Positions 16,964 through 25,047 of a stretch of DNA of 64,000 nucleotides are shown here, piece after piece. How positions within the stretch are numbered: the stretch's first letter is position 1; every line of letters starts with the position of its first letter. The position numbers were made by a program, and so were the translations under genes. The stretch spans positions 82,095 to 146,094 of the forward strand of contig CAKRWT010000005.1 of NCBI GenBank assembly GCA_934418125.1. Direction: 5' to 3'. The notes under the pieces were generated by a model. It made no database searches. It was not told the origin of the DNA and was given only the letters and a program-made list of their open reading frames with translations. The stretch is from an uncultured Lachnospiraceae bacterium. Its GTDB lineage: Bacteria > Bacillota > Clostridia > Lachnospirales > Lachnospiraceae.

Positions 16964-18795
16964 ATTACTTTAATGACACGTCTGTCATAAGTAACCAGAC
17001 CATTCACTTCTTCTTCCACATCGGATAATTGTGTATAGACAGCACCGCTTAAACCTTTTGGAACAAGGGGCAGGAGCTGCTTATGAAAAAGGGTGTGGAC
17101 GGCAGCAGACAAAGTGTCAGTGTCGTCATATTTTCGGTAACCGTAAGAGTGGGTTACGGAAGAATGGTCTGCGATATGGCAGGCATAGCCGCCGTACTCA
17201 CTGATGAGTATGGCACGTCCATCGGCAGGATGAGGCACTTTCAAAGGACGAAAATAGTTGTGGATACTGATAAAGTCACCGCTTTTCTGGTCGAACCAGC
17301 CACTGGCATGGTCTACCGGACGGGTGGTGTCTTTTTCTTTTATCTGCTGGGTAATTCTGGCAGCATCAAACTGTCCCCAGCCTTCGTTGAAAGGCACCCA
17401 CATTGCCAGGGAGGGGACGTTGTACAGATGGGTAATGGTATCCATACATTCCTGTTCCCAGAGGGTACGCCCTTCCTGGGATTGTCTGGCAAAAAGGGAA
17501 TAATGGCAGTCCTTGATACGATGGGCAGTAAAGGGCAGGAGGGTTGGCAGGTAGCAGACGAAAGGCATACAGTAGCTGCCGCTACCGTTTACCATATCCT
17601 GACATACAATCATCCCCAAACGGTCACAGTGATAATACCAGCGTAGAGGCTCGATTTTGATATGCTTCCGGAGCATGGTAAAGCCTTTTTTTCTGGCAAG
17701 GGTAATATCGAAGATAAGGGCTTCGTCTGCAGGTGCAGTCATCAGTCCGTCAGACCAGTAGCCCTGGTCCAGTAAGCCGTTGAGAAAATAAGGCTGATGG
17801 TTCAGGCAAAAGCGTGGAATCTGGTTTTCATCCGGTTCTATGGTGTAGGAACGCAGCGCGAAGTAGGTGTGCACGGTATCCTCATCAGCGGTGATGGTAA
17901 GCTGGTACAGATAAGGAGTTTCCGGTGTCCACAGGCGCACGGACTCCTGGGGGATAGTAAGGGTAAAAGTTGTTGCATCTATCTTTTCGTAGGTAAAAGA
18001 AATCTCCGGGCAGGCTGTTCCCTGTTCTATATTATAAGAGCAGGTGGCTTCCAAAAGCTGCCAGGAAATCTGGGAAAAAGGAGCCGGGGAGTGCAACGTA
18101 ATCTGCACCTGTCTGGTATCGATGTCTGGGGTGATGGTAAGGCGGCTGATATAATTTGCCGGAACCCATTCGTACCAGACACTTTGCCAGATACCACTCT
18201 GGGCAGTGTAGAACATGCCACCCCGCTTCAGGGTCTGTTTGCCCCGACTGTAATAGGACGTGTCGCTGTAGTCCTGTACCCGAATCTGGAGGGTTACAGA
18301 GGAATCGGTCAAGTAAGGCGTAATATCCACTTCAAAGGGGAGATATCCACCCACATGGGAAGCCACCTCTTTCCCATTGATATAGATAACGGCAATCTGG
18401 TCGATGGCACCAAAATGCAGGAGACAGTGTTTGCCCTGATGGAGAAAGGAGAGCTCTTCCTGGGAAAAGGTAAGACGTCTCTCATACCAGAGATAATTAC
18501 CAGGCAGAACTTGTCTGTGAACACCGGAAAGAAGAGCTTCCGGGGAAAAGGGAACCAGAATCTCTCCGTCAGCCGAAAACGTTTCCGAGGCAGCAGGATT
18601 TTGGTTGATGGCATAATGCCACTTTCCGTTTAACATCTGATAGTTACTACGGCGTAGCTGCGGTCTTGGATACTCAGGAAGGACGTTGGTTTCCTGCTCC
18701 TTTTCAATCGCTTCTCCCCAGGGAGTATAAAGGGGAGTTAAGGTATCTTTGGAATGTTCCTTTTGCATGGCAGAAACTGCATTTTTCAGATTCAT
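16960..18795 (-). CDS. Glycoside hydrolase family 2 enzyme
   Basis: A 611-residue GH2 protein (beta-galactosidase, glucuronidase or mannosidase type). Residues ~50-215 form the jelly-roll sugar-binding domain (LNGKWHY, GAIDQIAVIYINGKEVASH, then GGYLPFEVD), ~220-320 the immunoglobulin-like domain and ~325-611 the TIM barrel. The acid/base is Glu471 (PFNEGWG) and the nucleophile Glu533 (LISEYGG). No signal peptide, so it probably acts on imported oligosaccharides. A repeat element lies directly upstream (18830-18982). Exact sugar specificity is not predictable. Confidence 0.92.
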   Translation of the reverse strand: MNLKNAVSAMQKEHSKDTLTPLYTPWGEAIEKEQETNVLPEYPRPQLRRSNYQMLNGKWHYAINQNPAASETFSADGEILVPFSPEALLSGVHRQVLPGNYLWYERRLTFSQEELSFLHQGKHCLLHFGAIDQIAVIYINGKEVASHVGGYLPFEVDITPYLTDSSVTLQIRVQDYSDTSYYSRGKQTLKRGGMFYTAQSGIWQSVWYEWVPANYISRLTITPDIDTRQVQITLHSPAPFSQISWQLLEATCSYNIEQGTACPEISFTYEKIDATTFTLTIPQESVRLWTPETPYLYQLTITADEDTVHTYFALRSYTIEPDENQIPRFCLNHQPYFLNGLLDQGYWSDGLMTAPADEALIFDITLARKKGFTMLRKHIKIEPLRWYYHCDRLGMIVCQDMVNGSGSYCMPFVCYLPTLLPFTAHRIKDCHYSLFARQSQEGRTLWEQECMDTITHLYNVPSLAMWVPFNEGWGQFDAARITQQIKEKDTTRPVDHASGWFDQKSGDFISIHNYFRPLKVPHPADGRAILISEYGGYACHIADHSSVTHSYGYRKYDDTDTLSAAVHTLFHKQLLPLVPKGLSGAVYTQLSDVEEEVNGLVTYDRRVIKVI

Positions 18796-18829
18796 AGTAG
18801 AGCCCTCGCTTATGTCGTATGTGTGATAT

Positions 18830-18982
18830 GGTAATTTGGAAAGCTAATATTTGACTAAATGTGTAAGCGATAACCACTTCGGACACGCTTTCGCTTTCGC
18901 TCCGCTCCGGACACAATGGTCCTTCAGTTGGTTATTCACTTCCACAATTTTAAAATCATGCTTTATATAATTTCAAAATTAC
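18830..18982 (-). repeat. Dispersed palindromic repeat, copy A (internally deleted)
   Basis: Shares the ends and right half of copies B (21047) and C (57996). Read on the minus strand it has GTGAATAACC near its left inner end, CGGAGCGGAGCGAAAGCG and GTGTCCGAAGTGGTTATC. Compared with copy C it lacks about 49 bases, exactly the central hairpin, between two ACC triplets, and has an extra GAAAGC. Outer inverted ends GGTAATTT and AAATTAC are still recognisable. Confidence 0.8.
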
Positions 18983-19045
18983 TATTCTCTATTTTACCAT
19001 AAGCGAAGGACACTGACTACCAACAGCGCAGTTTAACAGGTTGAA

Positions 19046-19076
19046 TTGACAGAGGGCAGTCTGACTGTGCTATGAT
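19046..19076 (+). promoter_or_regulatory. Promoter of the hydroxyacid dehydrogenase gene
   Basis: TTGACA at 19046-19051 and an extended -10 TGcTATGAT (hexamer 19071-19076). The spacer is 19 bases, longer than ideal, which the extended -10 may compensate. Confidence 0.6.
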
Positions 19077-19110
19077 ACGGAATAGGAAATAACAGAAATG
19101 GAGAATTGGT

Positions 19111-20097
19111 ATGAAAATATATGCATTTGGTGTGAGAGAAGATGAGCGGGCAGCATTTGAAAAGTATGAAAAAGAGTATGACCTGGAGTTGTCCTGCACG
19201 AAGGAGGTATTAAGCCTCTCCAATATAGATTTGGTAAAGGGGTGTGACGGTGTTACCATTCTGGGCATGCACACTTACGGAAAAGAGGAACTGGACAAGC
19301 TGAAAGAATACGGGGTAAAGTGCCTGACGACAAGAAGCATCGGTTATGACCATATCGATGTGGCGTATGCCAGGGAAATCGGCTTAAAGGTCTGCAATGC
19401 GGCATATCCTCCAACCGGTGTGGCAGAGTATACCATTATGATGATATTGCTTTGTCTTAGAAATTATAAACAGTCCCTGTGGAGAACCCAGGTAAATGAC
19501 TATTCCTTAACCGGTTTAATCGGCAGGGAAATCAACCGTCTTACCATCGGTGTTGTGGGAACCGGGCGTATTGGTATGAAAGTCATTCAGGCATTGTCGG
19601 GCTTTGGTGGTAAAATCATAGCCTATGACCCGCATGAAAATGAGGAAGTAAAAAAATACGCTACCTACGTGTCCTTGGAGGAAGTTTACGCAAAGGCAGA
19701 TGTGATTACCTTCCACATGCCACTGTTGGAGGATACTTACCACATGGTAAACAATGAGAGCATTGCCAGGATGAAAGATGGGGTAGTCCTAATTAACTGT
19801 GCCAGAGGGTCGCTGATGAATATTGATGCCCTGATTGAGAACATTGAGAACTGTAAGATTGGTGCGCTGGGCTTGGACTGTATCGAAGAAGAAGAAGGAA
19901 TTGTCCATAGGAATTTTAAAAGTGATATTATTTCCAACCGGAAAATGGCATATCTGCGCCAGTTCCCCAATGTAGTGCACACGCAGCACATGGCATTTTA
20001 CACCGATGTGGCGGTAGAAAGCATGGTACAGTATGGGCTGTATGGCATTATGGAAATCGTAAATGGCAGGGACTATGCCAATGACCTGACGAAATAA
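19111..20097 (+). CDS. D-isomer-specific 2-hydroxyacid dehydrogenase (D-lactate dehydrogenase/VanH-like)
   Basis: A 328-residue NAD-dependent dehydrogenase that should interconvert a 2-oxoacid and a D-2-hydroxyacid. Residues ~100-300 hold the Rossmann fold with GVVGTGRIG (~147-155). Catalytic residues are Arg in CARGSL (~232), Glu in DCIEEEEG (~262) and His in HTQHMAFY (~295). Length fits D-lactate dehydrogenase. TGGAG precedes the ATG. It is transcribed alone or with the SpoU gene 79 bases downstream, which has its own leader. Substrate (pyruvate or a branched 2-oxoacid) is not certain. Confidence 0.9.
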   Translation: MKIYAFGVREDERAAFEKYEKEYDLELSCTKEVLSLSNIDLVKGCDGVTILGMHTYGKEELDKLKEYGVKCLTTRSIGYDHIDVAYAREIGLKVCNAAYPPTGVAEYTIMMILLCLRNYKQSLWRTQVNDYSLTGLIGREINRLTIGVVGTGRIGMKVIQALSGFGGKIIAYDPHENEEVKKYATYVSLEEVYAKADVITFHMPLLEDTYHMVNNESIARMKDGVVLINCARGSLMNIDALIENIENCKIGALGLDCIEEEEGIVHRNFKSDIISNRKMAYLRQFPNVVHTQHMAFYTDVAVESMVQYGLYGIMEIVNGRDYANDLTK

Positions 20098-20132
20098 AAA
20101 GGTAGACGGAAAGCTGTCCGCGGGAACAGGTA

Positions 20133-20176
20133 GCAACACGACATGCGCCAAGGCATGCGTAGAAATGAGGATTCGT
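20133..20176 (+). promoter_or_regulatory. Shared leader module, copy 1 (before SpoU methyltransferase)
   Basis: Contains ACATGCGCCAAGGCATGCGT followed by AGAAATGAGGATT and the start codon. The same arrangement occurs before the GH3 gene and the M15 peptidase gene. AGAAATGAGG matches the complement of the 16S 3' end (AGAAAGGAGG) at 9 of 10 bases, an extended Shine-Dalgarno site. Confidence 0.6.
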
Positions 20177-20983
20177 ATGGCACATATCATAGAAATAGGG
20201 GATTTTGAAGCACCACAGTTAGACGTTTATGCAAGGCTTTCGGAGAATCAACTGCTGAACAGGCAGGAGCCGGAAAAGGGAATGTTTATCGCAGAAAGTC
20301 CTAAGGTCATTGAGCGTGCACTGGATGCTGGTTGTATTCCGATTTCTTTCCTGATGGAGAGAAAGCATGTGGAAGGAGAGGGCAGGGAGCTGATAGAGCG
20401 TTGCAGCGGACTGCCGGTGTATACGGCACCCTTTGATGTGCTGACGAAACTGACTGGATTTCAGTTGACCAGAGGAATGTTGTGTGCTATGTACCGCCCG
20501 CCACTGCCAGCTGTGGAACAGGTTTGTGAGAAAGCCCGCCGGATTGTGGTTTTGGAAAATGTAGTAAATCCGACCAATGTGGGTGCTATTTTCCGCTCGG
20601 CAGCAGCCCTGCACATGGATGGTATCTTACTGACACCGGCATGCAGCAATCCATTATACCGCCGGGCAATCCGCGTCAGCATGGGAACTGTTTTTCAGAT
20701 TCCATGGACTTTCCTGGAAAAGGACATAAACGCTCTAAAAGAAATGGGCTTTCGTACCGTTGCGATGGCACTGCGGGAAGATTCCATCGGAATTGATGAC
20801 CCACGGCTGCGGGCAGAAGAAAAACTTGCCATTCTTCTGGGAACCGAAGGCGATGGGTTGGCAGACGGAACCATAGCAGACTGTGATTATACGGTCAGAA
20901 TCCCCATGACCCATGGTGTGGATTCCCTCAATGTGGCAGCTGCCAGTGCTGTAGCATTCTGGGAACTGGGAAAAGAGGAATAA
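20177..20983 (+). CDS. SpoU/TrmH-family RNA 2'-O-methyltransferase
   Basis: A 268-residue knotted (SPOUT) methyltransferase that should methylate the 2'-OH of a tRNA or rRNA nucleotide. An N-terminal substrate-binding domain (~1-105, FIAESPKVIERAL) precedes the catalytic domain with motif 1 VLENVVNPTNVGAIFRSA, motif 2 ILLGTEGDGL and motif 3 RIPMTHGVDSLNVAAASAVA. ATG 20177 is chosen because GAGG (20167-20170) is 6 bases upstream; ATG 20165 lies inside that ribosome binding site. Target nucleotide unknown. Confidence 0.9.
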   Translation: MAHIIEIGDFEAPQLDVYARLSENQLLNRQEPEKGMFIAESPKVIERALDAGCIPISFLMERKHVEGEGRELIERCSGLPVYTAPFDVLTKLTGFQLTRGMLCAMYRPPLPAVEQVCEKARRIVVLENVVNPTNVGAIFRSAAALHMDGILLTPACSNPLYRRAIRVSMGTVFQIPWTFLEKDINALKEMGFRTVAMALREDSIGIDDPRLRAEEKLAILLGTEGDGLADGTIADCDYTVRIPMTHGVDSLNVAAASAVAFWELGKEE

Positions 20984-21046
20984 CAAGATAGTACAGCTTC
21001 CATACAAGATATCCCATTGTACCCGATTGTGGAATATTTGATAATA

Positions 21047-21250
21047 AACAGGTAATTAGGAAACCTTGCATTTTTGATAAACATGTGCAAATGAAAACCA
21101 TCTTGGACACGCTTTCGCTCCAATCCAAACGCAGTGGTACATAAACGACTACAATACAGTCGCTAAGTACCAGCGTTTTACCAGGGTCCTGCGATTGGTT
21201 ATTCATCCGCACATGTAGATAAGACAATCATGGTTTCCCACTTACCTGTT
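21047..21250 (-). repeat. Dispersed palindromic repeat, copy B (full length)
   Basis: A 204-bp element with terminal inverted repeats of 53-54 bases: 21047-21099 starts AACAGGTAA and 21197-21250 ends TTACCTGTT, about three quarters identical with one gap. Inside are stems AAACGC/GCGTTT (21127-21132, 21173-21178) and ACGACT/AGTCGC (21145-21150, 21158-21163). The same stems exist in copy C with different bases but kept pairing. It carries no protein gene that looks functional. Confidence 0.85.
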
Positions 21251-21291
21251 TTTTTAGTACATGTACCATTCATCTTATAAATGGGAGGCTA

Positions 21292-21400
21292 GTGTGAAAA
21301 ATCCATATACGAAAGATTTTTCACACACGAGATTTGTGTCTGCGCGCACTTGACACAAACTCGGCATGCGCAAAGAACGTGCGCAGAAATGAGGATTTTT
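21292..21400 (+). promoter_or_regulatory. Three consecutive hairpins plus shared leader module (copy 2) before GH3 gene
   Basis: Hairpin 1: GTGTGAAAAATC (21292-21303) and GATTTTTCACAC (21315-21326), perfect. Hairpin 2: CGAGATTTGTGTC (21328-21340) and GACACAAACTCG (21352-21363), one mismatch. Hairpin 3: GCATGCGC then ACGTGCGC within 21364-21384. AGAAATGAGG follows at the ribosome binding site. The stretch from 21352 to the start codon matches the M15 leader at about 39 of 46 positions. Confidence 0.65.
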
Positions 21401-24271
21401 ATGGAAGCAAATAAGACTACAAAATTCTGGGACAACACATTGCCCATAGAGGAGCGGTTAGACTGGCTGATTGCCAACATGACGATAGAGGAGAAGCTGA
21501 GCTGTCTGTGTTCCAGCGGACCGGCGATAGAGCGGCTGGGCATACCGGGAAGCTATGTGGGAAGTGAAGCTGCCCACGGAATCGAGGCACGGAACGACCA
21601 GAATCCGATTGGCAAGCCGGATTACACCACATCCCTGCCACAGCCCATCGGGATGAGTGCCACCTGGGATAAAGAATTATTGCAGCGGGCAGGCGATATG
21701 GTGGGAAGAGAAGCCAGAGCCCTTTATAAGGTTCGGGACAGAGGCGGCTTATGCCGTTGGGCACCGACTGTGGATTTGGAGCGGGACCCACGCTGGGGCA
21801 GAAATGAGGAAAGCTATGGGGAAGACCCATTGCTTACTGGAGAGATGGCGGGTGCCTATATCAAGGGAATGCAGGGGGATGACCCACGTTACCTGCAGGT
21901 GGCAGCGACCCTGAAGCATTTTTATGGAAATAATACAGAGGATGGCAGAACTTATAAGAGCTCTTCCATCGATTCACGTAATCGTTATGAACTGTACCTG
22001 GAGCCATTCCGTCGTTGTATTGAAGAGGCAGGCGCAGAAGCGGTAATGACCGCCTATAACCGGATTAACGGCACAGTTGGTATGCTGAATCATGAAGTGC
22101 AGGATATTTTGAAGAATCAGTATGGGCTGAAGCATGTAGTCTGCGATGGTGGTGCTTTGGAACTGGTAGTGAGGGATCAGCACTATTTTGAAAGCCATGC
22201 GCAGTCCATTGCAGCTTCGGTCAAGGCTGGTGTGGATGCAATGTCAGACAGGCAGGAGCTGGTAGACGAAGCAGCAAAGGAGGCTTATGAAAAGGGGTTG
22301 CTGACGGAAGAAGAGGTAAATCGGGCGATTCGCAATACTTTCCGTACCAAGCTTCGTCTGGGAATCTATGACAGGGAGAATGAGAACCCTTATGACCGGG
22401 TAACAGAAGCGGATAGAAATACTTTGCAGAATCAGGAGATTTGTAAAGAAGTTTCCAGGGAAAGCATTGTCTTATTAAAAAATGAAAGCAATATACTGCC
22501 ACTTAAAAGTGACGCGGATGTCACAAATATGGCACTGGCAGGTCCTCTGGGCGATGTGTGGTATCAGGACTGGTATGGGGGCACACCGCTTTATCAGAAA
22601 ACACTGCGACAGGGAATCAAGGAAGTGACAGGTAGCGAGATTCCTTTTGCAGATGGGCTGGACAGGGTACTGTTCCGGTGTGGGGATGGTTATCTGGGAA
22701 TCGGAGAGAAAGAACAACTGTGTATCTGTCAGAAGCCGGAGATTTTTATAGAGGAAAACTGGGGCGAGGGCAGTTATACGTATCGCAGTGTACGCACCGG
22801 ACGCTATATGAATCTGGGAAAAAAGGAAGATGGACAAAAAGATGGTGGCAGAATGTATGTTGCCAGCCAGAGAGCTTTTGACTGGTTTGTCTTAGAACGG
22901 ATGCATAAGGAAGAAAGAGAAGATGGGATGGTAATTTTAACAGACCGTTTTGAGAACCCATTACAGGCAGACGATGCAGGAAATTTTTCTTCTGTGAAAA
23001 AGGAAACAGCAGAAGGAACGGCGCTTCGGATGGAAGTGGTAGAGAATGGACTGGAAAAAGCGCTTTCCATCATGCAGGAAAAAGAGATGATTCTGCTGGC
23101 ACTTGGCTGCAATCCGATGATAAACGCCAAGGAGGAAGTGGACAGAAAGACACTGACCCTGCCGCCTTATCAGGAGCGGCTGTTAGAAAAGGCAGCCGGA
23201 TTTGGCAAGCCTGTTATACTGGTGCTGTTTACCAACTATCCCTATGCGATTCTGGAAGCGCAGGCAAAGATTCCGGCAATTATTTCTTCGGCAACCGGCA
23301 GCCAGGATATGGGAACTGCTATGGCAGAAGCTCTTTTTGGCAGGACAGCACCGGCCGGCTGCCTGAATATGACCTGGTATCAAAGTGTGGAGCAGTTACC
23401 GGATATCGACGACTATGACATCATTCAGGGCAAACGGACTTACCGCTATTTTGACGGCGAAGTATTATATCCTTTCGGATATGGCTTGAACTATACTACG
23501 TTTGCTTATGGGAAACTGGAAGTGACCCTGCAGGATAATATGACACATGTGTCAAAATACAGAAAAACACCTTTTACCATACCGGAAGCAATCGGTGTCC
23601 GTTTTGAAGTTACCAATACCGGGGAGAGAACCAGTGACAAAGTGGTGCAGGTTTATGGTGTGGCACCCGCATCCAGAGTGAAGAAGCCAGTGAGCCAGCT
23701 GCTTGCCTTTGAACGGCTTAAGGCAGTAAGACCGGGGGAAACACGCCAGGTAGCCTTTGAAATCCCGGCAGAGGATTTCCGCTTCTATGATGTTATCAGT
23801 GAAAGTCTTATGGTAGAAGAAGGTACTTACCGGATATATGTAGGAGATTCCTGCAAGGCGGAAAAGCTTTCTGCGGCCATTTTCCTTCCGGGAAAGAAAC
23901 CGGGCAATCGCCGGTTGGATAACAGACTGCAGGCAGACCATTACGATACCTGTGAAAATATGATTCTGGTGGAAGGACAGCAGGGCTATACGGCGGTAAC
24001 ACCAAAGCAACCGGAGCAGGAAGGCTTATTGAACTTTATGGATTGTCTGGTTTCCACCTTGCCAGAGCAGATGACACTGGCAGGAATGGGAACGGGAACC
24101 ATCCATCTTTATGCCGATGGGAAATGCTGTGGCAGTTGGAATGGAACCTGTGATACCTGGACAGAAATCCAGATACCGGTAGCGAAAAAGAATGTGGAAT
24201 TTGGCGAGAAAGAAACCTTTTCCCTGCAAATAGGTATTGAAGGGGAAGTGAAACTGTTATATGTTAAGTAA
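21401..24271 (+). CDS. Glycoside hydrolase family 3 enzyme (beta-glucosidase/xylosidase type)
   Basis: A 956-residue GH3 protein. The TIM-barrel domain (~15-340) has RWAPTVDLERDPRWGR and LKHFYGNN; the likely nucleophile is Asp249 in VVCDGGALEL. The alpha/beta sandwich (~365-700) provides the acid/base side and is interrupted by a ~100-residue insert (~445-545, SYTYRSVRTGRYMNLG) that looks like a beta-trefoil or lectin-like fold. A fibronectin III-like domain follows (~725-800, FEVTNTGERTSDKVVQVYG), then a C-terminal carbohydrate-binding-like region (~845-956). No signal peptide, so intracellular. ATG 21401 follows the AGAAATGAGG site; upstream in-frame codons belong to the leader hairpins. 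Specificity uncertain. Confidence 0.92.
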   Translation: MEANKTTKFWDNTLPIEERLDWLIANMTIEEKLSCLCSSGPAIERLGIPGSYVGSEAAHGIEARNDQNPIGKPDYTTSLPQPIGMSATWDKELLQRAGDMVGREARALYKVRDRGGLCRWAPTVDLERDPRWGRNEESYGEDPLLTGEMAGAYIKGMQGDDPRYLQVAATLKHFYGNNTEDGRTYKSSSIDSRNRYELYLEPFRRCIEEAGAEAVMTAYNRINGTVGMLNHEVQDILKNQYGLKHVVCDGGALELVVRDQHYFESHAQSIAASVKAGVDAMSDRQELVDEAAKEAYEKGLLTEEEVNRAIRNTFRTKLRLGIYDRENENPYDRVTEADRNTLQNQEICKEVSRESIVLLKNESNILPLKSDADVTNMALAGPLGDVWYQDWYGGTPLYQKTLRQGIKEVTGSEIPFADGLDRVLFRCGDGYLGIGEKEQLCICQKPEIFIEENWGEGSYTYRSVRTGRYMNLGKKEDGQKDGGRMYVASQRAFDWFVLERMHKEEREDGMVILTDRFENPLQADDAGNFSSVKKETAEGTALRMEVVENGLEKALSIMQEKEMILLALGCNPMINAKEEVDRKTLTLPPYQERLLEKAAGFGKPVILVLFTNYPYAILEAQAKIPAIISSATGSQDMGTAMAEALFGRTAPAGCLNMTWYQSVEQLPDIDDYDIIQGKRTYRYFDGEVLYPFGYGLNYTTFAYGKLEVTLQDNMTHVSKYRKTPFTIPEAIGVRFEVTNTGERTSDKVVQVYGVAPASRVKKPVSQLLAFERLKAVRPGETRQVAFEIPAEDFRFYDVISESLMVEEGTYRIYVGDSCKAEKLSAAIFLPGKKPGNRRLDNRLQADHYDTCENMILVEGQQGYTAVTPKQPEQEGLLNFMDCLVSTLPEQMTLAGMGTGTIHLYADGKCCGSWNGTCDTWTEIQIPVAKKNVEFGEKETFSLQIGIEGEVKLLYVK

Positions 24272-24282
24272 GTAGGAAAATG

Positions 24283-24326
24283 TTTCATAACAGGGAATGA
24301 TTTTCATAACAGGAAGTGATTCCCTG
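24283..24326. promoter_or_regulatory. Tandem 19-bp repeat and inverted repeat upstream of deoC
   Basis: TTTCATAACAGGGAATGAT (24283-24301) is followed directly by the near copy TTTCATAACAGGAAGTGAT (24302-24320). CAGGGAAT (24291-24298) is an exact inverted copy of ATTCCCTG (24319-24326). The arrangement resembles a regulator site in front of deoC. Confidence 0.5.
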
Positions 24327-24392
24327 ACAAGAAGCTGTGAAACAATAAGAAAATCATATCGTAACAGAAAATACGTACACAGGGAGAAAACA

Positions 24393-25046
24393 ATGGATAA
24401 AAAAGAAATCTTAAAACATGTAGACCATACCTTACTGGCACAAACTGCCACCTGGGAGGAAATAAAACAGATTTGTGACGATGCCATGCACTACGGCACG
24501 GCATCTGTCTGTATTCCGGCAAGTTATGTGAAGCAGGCAAAAGAATATGTGCAGGATAACATGGCAGTCTGCACAGTAATCGGTTTTCCTAATGGTTATG
24601 CAACCACTGCCTGTAAGGAATTTGAAACAAAGGATGCCCTTGCAAACGGCGCAGATGAGATTGATATGGTTATCAACTTAGGCTGGGTAAAGGACGGCAG
24701 ATTTGATAAGATGGAAGAAGAAATCCGTATCTTAAAAAAGGCCTGCCGGGATAAAATTCTGAAAGTCATTATTGAAACCTGTCTTCTTACGGAAGCAGAG
24801 AAGATTAAGATGTGTGAAGTAGTAACGGCTGCGGGGGCAGATTATATTAAGACCTCTACCGGTTTCTCCACAGCCGGTGCAACCTTTGCTGATGTGGAAC
24901 TGTTTGCACAGCATGTAGGTGCCGGTGTGAAGATTAAGGCAGCAGGCGGCATCTCCTCCATGGAAGATGCTGAAAAATTCCTGGCACTGGGAGCTGACCG
25001 CCTGGGAACCAGCCGTATTATCAAACTGGTAAAAGCAATGGAATAA
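24393..25046 (+). CDS. deoC: Deoxyribose-phosphate aldolase
   Basis: A 217-residue DERA, cleaving 2-deoxyribose 5-phosphate to glyceraldehyde 3-phosphate and acetaldehyde in deoxynucleoside breakdown. The Schiff-base Lys is in YIKTSTGF (~151) and the second active-site Lys in GVKIKAAGG (~180). VDHTLL near the N-terminus and EIDMVINLG are family signatures. ATG 24393 is chosen with GGGAG 8 bases upstream; the longer in-frame start at 24297 would run through the regulatory repeats. It is not next to other nucleoside genes. It ends one base before the convergent ABC exporter gene. Confidence 0.96.
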   Translation: MDKKEILKHVDHTLLAQTATWEEIKQICDDAMHYGTASVCIPASYVKQAKEYVQDNMAVCTVIGFPNGYATTACKEFETKDALANGADEIDMVINLGWVKDGRFDKMEEEIRILKKACRDKILKVIIETCLLTEAEKIKMCEVVTAAGADYIKTSTGFSTAGATFADVELFAQHVGAGVKIKAAGGISSMEDAEKFLALGADRLGTSRIIKLVKAME

Positions 25047-25047
25047 G

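Noticed and set aside
17083..18633. Long plus-strand frames opposite the GH2 gene
   Set aside because: Shadow frames of a complete GH2 gene with both catalytic Glu residues.
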